64,000 bases of DNA from Ascidia mentula. Lineage: Eukaryota > Chordata > Ascidiacea > Phlebobranchia > Ascidiidae. Shown piece by piece: positions 35,881 to 46,708 of this stretch. Under the pieces are notes generated by a model that ran no database searches, was not told the DNA's origin, and saw only the letters and a program-made list of their open reading frames with translations. Location of the stretch: the NCBI GenBank assembly GCA_947561715.1, contig OX387199.1, positions 10,235,001-10,299,000 on the forward strand, in the 5' to 3' direction. Position 1 is the stretch's first letter, and every line of letters starts with the position of its first letter. The position numbers and the translations under genes are program-made.

Positions 35881-38181
35881 TTACAATTCACCCTTGGCTT
35901 CTGAAGTTTTGTGGAAGTATTTTAGCTTGTCTTTGGGATCCGGAATGATCTGAAACGAATTACACTTATAAATACATTGACAGTTTCAAAACCAAAAAAC
36001 CTAAGGTAATAGAACGTCCAGGGCGTCGATTCTTGCTTTTAAGTATTCGATACGCGACGCCACTGTTTGACACGGGCGGCCTGTAAAAATGTTACCGTTA
36101 TGCGGTATGACAAACAAACCAACTCCATTGTTGTCAACCAAAGTCCACAAAATGAATTACTACTGTAATTTACTACAGTTTTCTGTTTTTGAAGATTGGG
36201 CGCCAACGATTTGTTATTAGTTATTACCACCAGTTTCTACGGCAAAAAAATATTAGTCAATTTTTTGCCGTAGAAACTGGTGGCAGAAGTAGTTTGGAGT
36301 GATGGGTGCTTGCACAAGTCGTTTAATTGCAAACCGCAAAAAATGAATTGGGGGAGAGTTTTTTATTTTTAGTCATCATCAAACAACAGCATTCAACTGG
36401 TCGGTTACGTAACGTTAAACGCGTAGTGCCATTATCGTTTGCTATTTTACGCTCCAAATCGCCCCACTGCGTAGGTCCTTGCTTGGCGATCACAGCTAAC
36501 GTATCGCGATCATGAGGTTTTCAGGCTTGGCAGCCAAAGCAATGCAGCCTGGCTGGATCAGCCACATTTTGGTTAAAAAAAATCGACGCCCTGAGCACCT
36601 ATATGTAGTATGTTTTGCAAATAGATCACAATACTTTATATTAATACTGATGGGTTGTACTTCCCAGAAATATGAAAAATCACAATAATTAATTCTTCTC
36701 AAAATACCCTAAATAAGATTTTAAACCCCCAAGAAAACAATTCCAAATTTCATGTACATTCATACCACTCTCATTGTACTTTAGTTAACATATTGTGTTG
36801 TATAACCCTACAATTTGATACATAAACATTGGTAATCTTACAGTATCTTTTCCTGGTTGCCAACCAGCTGGACAAACTTCACCATGCTCATCAGTGTATT
36901 GAAATGCTTGCACTAACCGAAGAGTCTCATCCACAGACCGACCAACTGGGAGATCATTCATAGTAATCTGCCTTAAAATGCCTTTGGCATCAATTATGAA
37001 CAGACCCCTATAAAAACAGATATGTTTTGTTCTTTTAAATGCTTCCCGGATGCAACCTTTTTATGTGAATGTTACCTAAGAGTATGGCCTAAGTCTTCCA
37101 ACAATACCCCATAATCTCTTGATATTTTGTGTGTGAGATCAGACAAGAGTGGAATATTCATTTTGCCAAGTCCACCTTCTGATCTGGGTGTATTAATCCT
37201 GTAATGGAAAATATATTTGCAAATGCAACCAATGGTCACCAAGGCTGTTCCAAGTCTGCACATACCAGGCCAGGTGGGTAAAATGTGAGTCAACAGAAGC
37301 TGCCACCACCTCAGTGTTGATTTTTTTAAACTCTTTAATTCGATCAGAAAAGGCAATTATTTCCGTTGGACAAACAAAAGTGCTAAAAACAAACATAACA
37401 TTAATACTGCTTTAATCAACAGAGATGGAGCCTTGTATGACACTTACAAGTCAAGTGGGTAAAAGAAAAGGACCAGATATTTTCCTTTGTATTGACTCAA
37501 ATTTAATGTGGTAACTTCTCCATTTACAATAGCTGATGTCTCCCACTCAGGTGCTGGCTTTGAAACTGCAAAAAAATATTATTGAATCCCATAAAATTGC
37601 AGCAATAAATATATAATTATTATACACACAATAAGTATTAGCATAAATTTCCCTTTCCAAAAAACACCTATTAAACAGGAAAAGCATACCAGCTAACTGA
37701 CTCTGTGCTGCACTACCAATACCTGGAAACAAACACAATTTAAAAAAGGGTCACCTTATTGCACTGTTTAATCAATTACACAACTTACTACTTAACCAAA
37801 CTAAATGTCACCAAATTACAACCTTTGCATATTGCAATCACTTGGTCTTAATTGCCACACAAATAGCTAACTCACTACTATGCAAAAATACATGGATTTG
37901 CTGGCAAAGTTAACCCTCACCTGAACTGTCTCTGTATTAAACTAATATTTATACATACTAGTTAGGCAATGTAATCATTTTAACAGTTTTTCTTTTATCT
38001 GCTAACTCCGCTGAAGATATTTTTGTAAAATGAAGCACTTACTTTGTGCTTTAGTTGACTGGAGAAGATGACTGGTGTACGTTGGCCAAAAAACACCAGG
38101 AAATTGGTTGGCATTTTGATTTTCGACACATTCTGAGACCCAAATCACACCAAATAACACCACAAGTAGTTTTCCGATCAT
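35881..38181 (-). CDS. PRDX4: Peroxiredoxin 4, secreted/ER 2-Cys peroxiredoxin
   Basis: PRDX4 reduces hydrogen peroxide in the ER lumen and passes disulfides to PDI. Seven minus-strand exons fit: 38043-38181, 37690-37722 (33 nt), 37448-37565, 37266-37382, 37076-37198, 36842-37007 and 35881-35949. The N-terminus [20 protein letters not shown] is a signal peptide, which sets it apart from cytosolic PRDX1/2. An N-terminal extension follows, then the thioredoxin-fold core ([36 protein letters not shown] with the peroxidatic Cys). [19 protein letters not shown] holds the GGLG motif of sensitive peroxiredoxins, and [14 protein letters not shown] holds the resolving Cys. The C-terminus ends SEAKGEL, similar to a KDEL-type ER retrieval signal. 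Its largest intron (35950-36841) contains a nested repeat. Confidence 0.95.
36227..36283. repeat. Perfect 23-bp hairpin
   Basis: CCACCAGTTTCTACGGC followed by AAAAAA at 36227-36249 is exactly mirrored at 36261-36283, with an 11-base loop. It sits in the PRDX4 intron inside the TIR-bounded unit and may be the core of a smaller fold-back element. Confidence 0.7.
36458..36570. mobile_element. Second copy of the tRNA-SINE body
   Basis: CGCCCCACTGCG at 36458, then GATCACAGCT, then CAGGCTTGGCAGCCAAAGCA and TGCAGCCTGGCTGGATCAGC, matches the block 17739-17850 of the fold-back SINE over about 110 bp at high identity. The tRNA-like head is not present here. Confidence 0.65.
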
Positions 38182-39950
38182 TCTAAGCGGTTAATAAACC
38201 TACAAAAGTTTTTGTTACATTATATGTCCAGATAGAGTGTTTGTATATATGCAATGCTCATGAAAATGAAATAGCAAAAAGATTACTACGAGTATGCAAG
38301 TTTAGGTATCGAAAATACACATTTTGCATTGTTTGCAATTATATATCCGCTCTCCATATTCAAAAAAATAATAATTAAATTACAGACAGCTCGTTTTGTT
38401 TAGACTTCTTCAAACGCTGCTTGTGCTTTTTCGGTTGCTGCCAATAACATCTGTGCAGTCATGCGGAAAACTGCGACACGTGGAGCATTACTAACTCGCT
38501 ACTTGCGCTAGTTGCTCTTGCTTTTGTTTCAAGTGCATTGACCATGTCCTGTTATGATGCGCAGGTTTTTATGCTTCTCTTGTAAACATGAATACAGCAA
38601 ATCTACCAGGCCCTGCAAAGACAGTTAATAAAGACAAAACTTTTTATTCCACGTGTTATTAAAGTCTATGAACGGCATATGGCCCGCACGGCATTCCACA
38701 TACAGTTGCCTGTTAGCTTCACAACGGATATAATAAGTCACTCCGCATGATGATTTTATTGAGGAAGTGGATCCAATCACTAAAACTGCCAATCCTGTGG
38801 TAGCGGAGCAACGTTTGTGCCTTATTTGTAACTTTCTGGTTTTTAGTTAACCTTGTAGCAACACGCATGTTTCCCTACTTAATTCTTCACACATTTGGAA
38901 CACAGACGGACCGAAGGCTGTAGACGGTGTTAGGCTTTCTGGCAGAACTCGCACAGCCTTTTGGCATCCGGCTCGACGACAGACCTTTTTTTCATTGTAA
39001 CTTGTTAAATACCCGTTCGCACTTTACTCGGCCAGTTGGTTATCTCAGTTCGTTGTCATTCTCTGTCATTTTACTCTGCCGCCCAACTAGTCTCGGTCAC
39101 TTAACTAAACAACTGGTTCCGAACGTTTCTTAAATAATGTCATATTAACGATTTTACTGGCCCTTTTTCATATTTTACTGAAACCCTATGTAGTGTATCA
39201 GGGGTGGCCAACGCGGCGATCTTTCAGCTTCATCTGGTCGATCGCGTCTGATTTTGTGTTGACTTTACGAAACAAGCAAAAAAACATATTTTTTGACCAA
39301 ATTCACCGGGAAAATCAAAAAATCTTGTATTGACACATTATACTGAAATTTTGGGTGTCAGAACACAACAATACTCAACCTCCCTTGCAAACTCGATCAA
39401 AGTAACAATCATGTGGGGAAAGTGTTTACACAAGTTCGATTCCACCTTTTAATATTTGCATCGCCTTTGAATCGATTGGGTATAAATAAAAAGTTTTGTC
39501 TATTGTTCGCTGACAAGCTATGATCACCCCTGCAGTAAGTTGTATGATGACCCAACAAAAAGTGTTTTCGAAACACACAAAAACATTTCTACCATAAAAT
39601 ATTTTTAATGGATTTGGAAGGAATGTCTGGAATTAATTTAAAAGGCTACTGGTTAAATATAACTAAAGTTAAGGATCCGGAACTTGAACAAACACAATAA
39701 ACGAGTAGTTTTGTCGTATACTCTCTCAAAAGTCTGTAAATGTCGAGACAGGAAAAAAAACAAATCAGTTCAATCACACAACCCATAACAAACAACATTT
39801 TGTAGAGTTACAAAAATTGCAAACTTAGTAGCGTTTTGGTTGATGCACTTATACAACTGCTACATCCTTCCAGTTGTAATTGCAAATCAGTACCCGCAAA
39901 AAGTGCACTTTAAAATTACGACCTGTAGATAGTATTAAATAAAAAATATT
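38182..39950. other. Intergenic: PRDX4 promoter and spacer with a hAT-like MITE
   Basis: No gene is supported. 38182-38400 should hold the PRDX4 promoter. A 68-codon frame at 38927-39133 has no recognisable domain. 39199-39535 is a transposon-like unit listed separately. 39770-39950 is similar to the region downstream of the second ECI1 copy (43660-43940), so it belongs to the duplicated block. Confidence 0.5.
39199..39535. mobile_element. hAT-like MITE
   Basis: The unit opens with CAGGGGTGGCCAACGC and closes with GATCACCCCTG, giving at least 8 bp of exact terminal inverted repeat of the CAGGGGTG type usual for hAT elements. The flanking 8-mers TAGTGTAT and CAGTAAGT agree at 5 of 8 positions. 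It is about 337 bp and has no ORF. Confidence 0.6.
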
Positions 39951-41570
39951 CTACTTCTTTCTATTTTTGAGGTTTTGCAAATATTTGCCAAGGACCTTTT
40001 GCACTTTTGGTTTTTGCAACAACCAGACAAAGTTTTCAATATCTTCTTCCCTCTCCGACTGAAGTTTCTCCACATGTGTCCCACGAAATTGTTTTTTGGT
40101 AATTGCAAAGGCAGGTTGTGGAATTTGAATCATCTTCTGCAGTTGTGCCATCGCTGTAGGTGCGACTTCATCTAATTTTACAACTTCATCTACCAAACCT
40201 AAATGTTCAGGGAAAGGAAAAAATGTCCTAAAACAGGTTAACTACAATTTGAATTTTCATATTTAAATTTTTAACTTTTAATGATAAGTTGGTTTACATT
40301 GCAATTATTCAAGACATGCTTTTATGTAGTTGAATACTTTAAGAAGAACAGGGTCATAAATGTCTAGACTGACCTATGCCTAAGGCCTGGTCAGAGGTAA
40401 ATAGAGTCCCATTTGCCAGTTGCAACTCAGTCTGTCGAATGCCAACTGTGGATGTCATCAAGTATGTGAAAAAGTATGGAGGAGATATACCAAGTTGTGT
40501 TGCAATTAAACCTATTGTTTTTCCTTCCATCATCACTCTGAAAGCAGTATAAAAACTATGGAAACAAACTCAAAAAAATATATCTACCACACACAGGACA
40601 GATTAGCAACCTTTACCCAACAACTAGAACTAGTTACTTATATATTAGCACATATACTTGCATATAAATTAGCATACAATTTTTTTTATAATATGCGGGA
40701 GTAAACCTGGTGTATTTTTGCCTAAAATACATTTACAAAGCATAACTTTGATACAATAAAACATGCACCTATAATCGCACATAAGTGACAGGGCACATCC
40801 ACCAGCTGGAGCATGCCCATTAATTGCTGCAACCACAGGCTTTGGGAAGTTGTATGTGTCCAAATACCATTCTTGAACAGCTCTCCAGAGGTCACCAAGC
40901 TGTGCATCGGATCTTTAGACAAATACTATTTTCAAAGAAACTTTGTTGCATCATCTTCATCAAGGGGTTTGCTAAATGCAGCATAATTGCACATTGTTTA
41001 AATTTGCAAGTTTCAAAATACCTTTAGTTGCAATATGTGGTCATTTGTTTGAGCTCAAGTCAACACAATAAACAAAACATTGTATTTTTATGGACAGATT
41101 CATACTTGTTAAACATTTCTAGGATATTCAGGCCTGCAGAGAAAACTTTTCCCTCAAATTTTGATGTTATCATTAAACCAGTGACAGAGGAATCTGCAGA
41201 AAGTTCCTTCATGGTATCTGATATACTGGTCAAGAATTCCCCACTCAAACTATTGACCGGAGGCTCACTGAGAGTCATGGTTGCAATACCTGATAATAAA
41301 AACTAGTTAATTTATGTATTGGAGCTTGGAGGTTATATTAAGACTGGATGAGTACAGATTTAAAACACAGACATTGATTTTTACCAGTCCATTTCTAAAT
41401 GGTTGTTTTAAAATTATTTAAATTTTGTATGAGTTGGGTTGAAAACTTTTAACTTTACCTGTGTCTGGTTGATGCTCAACTACAACATTTCCTCTGCCAA
41501 ACCATCTTGACAAAGTAGTGTGTTTTGTTTTGGAACGTAATAAGCAACGACTTAGAGCACTTATTAACAT
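39951..41570 (-). CDS. ECI1: Enoyl-CoA delta isomerase 1, copy A (catalytic Glu missing)
   Basis: ECI1 shifts 3-enoyl-CoA to 2-trans-enoyl-CoA in mitochondrial beta-oxidation of unsaturated fatty acids. Five minus-strand exons splice in frame: 41459-41570, 41106-41289, 40769-40912, 40374-40537 and 39951-40198. The N-terminus MLISALSRCLLRSKTKHTTL is a likely mitochondrial presequence. The crotonase fold follows: PPVNSLSGEFL, FSAGLNILEMF (oxyanion hole), then INGHAPAGGCALSLMCDYR. Where ECI1 proteins have GLNETQLG, this copy reads GLIATQLG, so the catalytic Glu is Ala and the preceding Asn is Ile. The rest is intact, with no stop or frame break, and normal length (about 290). It looks like a non-isomerase paralogue or a pseudoenzyme. 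Copy B lies directly upstream on the same strand. Confidence 0.93.
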
Positions 41571-43939
41571 GGTTTTGCTTTCCCCCCAATACGAATATGA
41601 CGTGCACTACCAACAAAACAAAAGGACTTGGTTAATGATAATGCAGTACATCGAGCATGCTATACAAAAAGACGCGTTTGATCTGCTAGAAATCATGCGT
41701 GACGGAGACAATCAGCAGAAACTTTTGAAGGTTATAACCAGTTGTGTTTGCATCAAGCAATGCCAGGAATGCAAGAAATGTATATCGATACTTGCAGACT
41801 CGTTCTTTGAAAGGAGCAACCTCCCAATGGTACAGCTCCTGACTATCCTCTACCTTTACCACATAGAGATTTCAAATGATACTTGTGTCCATTACGGCGC
41901 TAGTTCGTCGTTGTTTAAAACCGGATAGCGACTTGTATGTTTGTTACAAGACCCTTCTTGTTGTCTGTATTAAATTTTAAGTTTGTGCGACGTCTCCTTG
42001 CGTGTTTCCAAGCCGGTGGTACGCGACGGCGTTCCGGGTGGTATGCGAGCACTTTTCCGTAATTCGCGGATATAGTTTGAATTGAAAAAACCCTAAGTGA
42101 TCCCAAAATATTTGTTAATTCATACCCTAGGTTACTTTGTAACACTCAACTACGTGGTACGCGTCGAAATTCTGTTTCTCCAAGTGGTACGTACGCAAGC
42201 ACAAAAAGGTTGTGAATCACTGGCTATGGTTACGTACGATTCCGCACTCGGTACTAGTGATGTCTTGCGCCGGATCCGGGTACCCGGACCCGGCCGGATA
42301 TTGACCAATTTTCAATACCTGGACCCGACCGGATAATACACTTAATTTTACCGGATAGTTGGGAAAGCATTTTTGTCTTAAAAATTGACAAACATTTTGC
42401 AAATTACTCGTTTTTGGGACCCAATCTGTGATACTCGCCGACTTCCGATTTTCTGTTGTTTGTTGCATATCATGCTGTGAAACTGGTTATGTGCCTCGAT
42501 TTACCTTTCAAATCATTGGACACTTATCAGTCTCATGCTGTGCCCTTCCTGACCTGGCCAGAATCCAATTTTCAATATCACAAACTTAGCTGGTATTACT
42601 GCTCATATTGTCAGAAAACTTCGCAAACAATGCTATATCAAGATAACACACACATAAATGCACATGTCATTAAATGAGATTTTTATATGTATAATGTGGT
42701 TTATCTTACATAACTTTTGTTACCAGGTAATATATTAATCTTATATGCTCTACCATGCTGCTCATATAAATATGTTGGGTTGGAAAGATTCTTTTGCTTG
42801 TGAAAATAACATATTTACGGAGCAGTTTTTCATTGCATGTGATTAATAAGAAACGCAAGTACAGGCAATGTATAAAAAAATTACCATTTATGTGTTCGCT
42901 TCTAAGTTGTCAAGCTTTTATTTTCCCATCAAATTTTTTTGTGTTATTGCATTATTATGATGCAGATAACATTTTGACCAAAAATAATTTTTTTTGAGAT
43001 GAGACATTTATGTTATGAACCGTCAAACGTTAACGATAAAATTTTGTTTACTCCATTGTAAATAAAGTTTTGTTGTCTAAATCTGTAAGTGACAAGTATA
43101 ATCTGTTAGGCCTTGCCTTTACCTTCAAAATGAGCCCAACATTGTAGAAATCCATTAAGAAATAGCTAAGTTATTAGCAAAAAAAAAAAATATCTATCGC
43201 CATCTTGTGGCAATTTCATAGTGCGATATCTCAAAAAGTACTTGGTAATTTTTTGTAAAATTTGAAACTTTTTGTTATTTTATCATCATAAAGCTGCTGT
43301 GTAAATTTCATTGAATTTGAAAAGGGTCAGGTCAGAAATGTGATTCAAATTGGGTGATTTGATATGAAATCACTCTGGTAGGAATCTACAATTAAGTCCT
43401 AGCTGGGGTATATCAAGTAATTGCCTTTTTTTGGAGATGGCGAATTGCTCCTAGGTCGAAACAATGTGCATTGTTTGCAGTTCACTGAACAAAAACGCAG
43501 GAATGTCTTGGACGCATTTAAAATCACATTACTACCAAAAAATGTTTAACGCAATTTAATATTTATTCTATAATCTACTCCACATAGGACGAGGTGTTTG
43601 TCGCATGTACTTGCCCACATATTGAAACGGGAAAAAAATGATTTTTTTGTGATTTATTGACAAAGATTATTCCAAACCACACAAGACACAACATAACAAA
43701 CAATCAGACCTGTTCGCATATTTCCTCGCACCCAAGATAACAATTACCAAAATTGCAAATTTCACAGCCAATAAACCTGGCGGCCATTCGAACAGAGGTA
43801 GTCTTAGATGTTAAAAATGCATTTTCATTAGCTACTCCGTACCAGTTGCTAAAGATGTTGATCACAAATTACAATTTGTACCGGCAAAAAGTGCACTTCA
43901 AAATTACAACCTGTGGAAAGTCGTTAACAAAGAAAAACT
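41571..43939. other. Spacer between the two ECI1 copies
   Basis: Apart from the transposase fragment, this 2.4-kb spacer has repeat material on its left and AT-rich sequence on its right. About 41980-42226 has four GTGGTACGCG-like words. Read on the minus strand it begins CCAGTGATTCACAACCTTTT, a form typical of hAT ends. 42244-42345 is a CCGG-rich block (GCCGGATCCGGGTACCCGG) that also looks like a transposon end. 43660-43939 resembles the flank downstream of ECI1 copy A. No intact gene is seen. Confidence 0.5.
41600..41928 (+). pseudogene. Merlin/ISXO2-like transposase N-terminal fragment
   Basis: A plus-strand frame reads IMRDGDNQQKLLKVI, then CVCIKQCQECKKCISILADS and FFERSNLPMVQLLTILYLY. 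A Cys-rich knot followed by S-F-F-x-x-S-x-L and a hydrophobic helix ending in LYLY resembles the start of ISXO2/Merlin (IS1595-type) DDE transposases, as I remember that pattern. The frame stops soon after, with no catalytic domain nearby. It lies upstream of ECI1 copy A; the frame's leftward extension is just antisense to ECI1 exon 1. Confidence 0.45.
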
Positions 43940-45731
43940 CTACTTCTTTCTATTTTTGAGGTTTTGCAAATATTTGCCAAGGACCTTTTGCACATTTGGT
44001 TTTTGCAACAACCAGACAAAGTTTTCAATATCTTCTTCCCTCTCCGATTGAAGTTTCTCCACATGTGTCCCACGAAATTGGTTCTTGGTAATTGCAAAGG
44101 CAGGTTGTGGAATTTTAACCATTTTTTGCAGTTGTGCCATCGCTGTAGGGGCGACTTCATCTAATTTCACTACTTCATCAACCAAACCTTAACATTCATT
44201 AAGAAAAGATAAAACAAAACTTCCAAAACTAGTAAACTACAAGTTTTAATAAATTGATACAGTGATATACATAAATTTATATGCACATAGGGTGAACAAA
44301 CTATTACTGGGGTGTCAGAAATTATTATGAACTTGACAGATGGGCCAATATACGTTCAACACGGACAAGAAGTGTTTACATTACAGTTTGTAATCTAACC
44401 CATAAACAATATTTACCAAAAACAAAATAGATGTGCTCTAACATTAAAAAAACAGTGCCTTCAGACAACACTAAATTAAGCAAAACTGGCGGGTAGATTA
44501 AAAATCCAAAGGGTCAGTGTTGTCTGCTTTAGTTGGATCTAAACTAACTGGTGTATCAAGTCAACCGCACCTATTTTCAAGGCCTCATCAGAAGGAAATA
44601 GAGTTCCATTTGCCAGTTGCAACTCAGTCTGCCGAATACCAACTGTGGATATCATAAGGTATGTAAAAAAGAATGGAGCAGATATACCAAGTTGTGTTTC
44701 ATTCAAACCAATTGTTTTTCCTTCCATCATTACTCTGAAAGCAATGAAATGTTAAATATCTCCACCACACACCTAACAGATCTAGCCATCTTTAAGTATT
44801 CAGAGATTTTTATATTTAAAGGTATGGATGCAACAGACAATAACACACCCCCAAAAACATATTTGATTTATGCACAAGTGAGCCTAGTATATTTTACTTG
44901 ATTTCTAAAACATAACTGTAGAACAGAACATCCACCACCACCTGTAATCGCACATAAGTGACAGGGCACATCCACCAGCTGGAGCATGCCCATTAATTGC
45001 TGCAACCACAGGCTTTGGAAAGTTGTATGTATCCAAATACCATTCTTGAACAGCTCTCCAAAAATCACCGAGCTGTGCATCAGATCTTTAAACACAAAAA
45101 ATGTTGTTGCACTATCTTCACCAAGAACTTTATGAATGCAGCACAGATACATACACATACATGTAACATACGCAGAATACAGGCAGCAATGCCATAAATT
45201 AAACAAGATGGGCATATATATACTTGTTGAACATTTCTAGGATATTCAGGCCTGCAGAGAAAACTTTTCCCTCAAATTTTGATGTTATCATTAAACCAGT
45301 GACAGAGGAATCTGCAGAAAGTTCCTTCATGGTGTCTGATATGCTGGTCAAGAATTCCCCACTCAAACTATTGACCGGAGGCTCACTTAGAGTCATGGTT
45401 GCAATACCTGATAATAAAAACTAGTTAATTTATGTATTGGAGCTTGGAGGTTATATTAAGAGTTAAAAGTTAATTTGGGCATTGAAGGTTGTATTTGTTC
45501 AGATTTAAAATTTATACCCTTAATCTTTTCTTCCATATTGGAAGAATGTGTTGGCACATGTACAACATCTGCCGATTTTCATTTTGTAAGAGTTGGGTTG
45601 AAAACTTTAACTTTACCTGTGTCAGGTTGATGCTCAACCATAACATTCCCTCTACCAAAACATCTCGCAGCCAAAGTTACACACTCCGTTTTTGAACGTA
45701 ACAACCCACGACTTAATGCACTTCTCAACAT
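43940..45731 (-). CDS. ECI1: Enoyl-CoA delta isomerase 1, copy B (catalytic Glu kept)
   Basis: This is the sister of the copy at 39951-41570. Five exons fit: 45617-45731, 45224-45407, 44942-45085, 44571-44734 and 43940-44187. The presequence starts MLRSALSRGLLRSKTECVTL. Exon 2 encodes the same residues as in copy A across MTLSEPPVNSL to ILEMFNK. This copy has GLNETQLGISAPFFFTYLM, keeping the Asn-Glu pair with the catalytic Glu. The C-terminus (SEREEDIENFVWLLQKPNVQ) is nearly the same as in copy A. The fourth donor site is GTGCGG, a usable but less common sequence. By residues this should be the active isomerase. Confidence 0.95.
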
Positions 45732-46708
45732 GATTGTGTCTTGGCTGAATATTCAAGTAACCCTATGGTGTGCACTGCCACAAAACACAAATAAATGGGT
45801 TAATTTGCCACATTTTAAACTAATAGAATTTGAATTAGATCAAGACCCCCATTGTTTCAAATATTGCAAGGGCGGAATTGCCGCATCATCACACCTTTTC
45901 AACATCTCGTAAGTTACGACGACTCGTCCAAATCTGCACAAAAAAGAAAATAGGTACAACACTAAATTAAAAAAAATTATTTGTAAAATATACACTCATC
46001 ACGTAACAAAATTAGTAATTATGCTCTTACATTAGAAATCCATTCAACAAATTGTTTGCGGGTATGAATAGCTAATGCATGGATGAATGGTTGGAGCTTC
46101 CTGCTAAAGCAGAGGCCTTATTTCAATAGTTTTGTTTTGTTAAAACACTCAAAAAAAAAAAAAATTTTTTTTAGTTGCAATTAACTCAAGAAATTTGAAT
46201 TTCTCGTGAAAATTTAAAATGACTTTTTTCTGTAAAAGTGAAACTGTATATTTGTAAGATGTAAAAGCTGTGTAGTTGTTAAAAAAATATCACTAACGCA
46301 ACTGTATCCACACTTAATGCAAAAAGAAATTATATTTGCTTTTTTAATGATGTAATTGACTGTTTTACCTGAAAGTATATTGTAAACGCCAATCATAACT
46401 CTCAAAATAGTAACACAAAAAGGGAATTCCCCTGAGGGAAATTATTGGTTACATTTGCAAAATCGCAAGAAACCATCGTCACCACCAAACCATTAATGAC
46501 TACAAGTGTGTTGAGACTAGCAGAATTTAGACATTTTAAATATGTTTTCAATACTACATGTTTCAAATTTTCCCGAATATTGTAGCACATTTTAAAGTAT
46601 TCCGTGTAATTTATTTTGTGTGTGCTTTTTTTGTGGGCAACAAAAATTTGTTTGTAAGACCATTGTGAACTACTTTACTTGTTGTAGAACTGCCTATCTA
46701 GGGCTTTT
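45732..46708. other. Divergent intergenic region between ECI1 copy B and MANEA
   Basis: Starts at 45731 (-) and 46709 (+) point away from each other, so both promoters should be here. The sequence is AT-rich, with a long A/T run near 46150-46172. No gene is supported; ORFs at 45730-45912 and 46402-46590 have no features. Confidence 0.5.

Larger units (their letters stand above)
36018..36590. mobile_element. DNA transposon remnant with 13-bp TIRs, holding a SINE piece
   Basis: CAGGGCGTCGATT at about 36018-36030 and its exact inverse AATCGACGCCCTG at about 36577-36589 frame a 570-bp unit in the last PRDX4 intron. CAGGG-type ends suggest a hAT-like non-autonomous element. Inside are a perfect hairpin (36227-36283) and a SINE-related block (36458-36570). 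Flanking 8-mers are not identical, so the target duplication, if any, has decayed. Confidence 0.55.
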
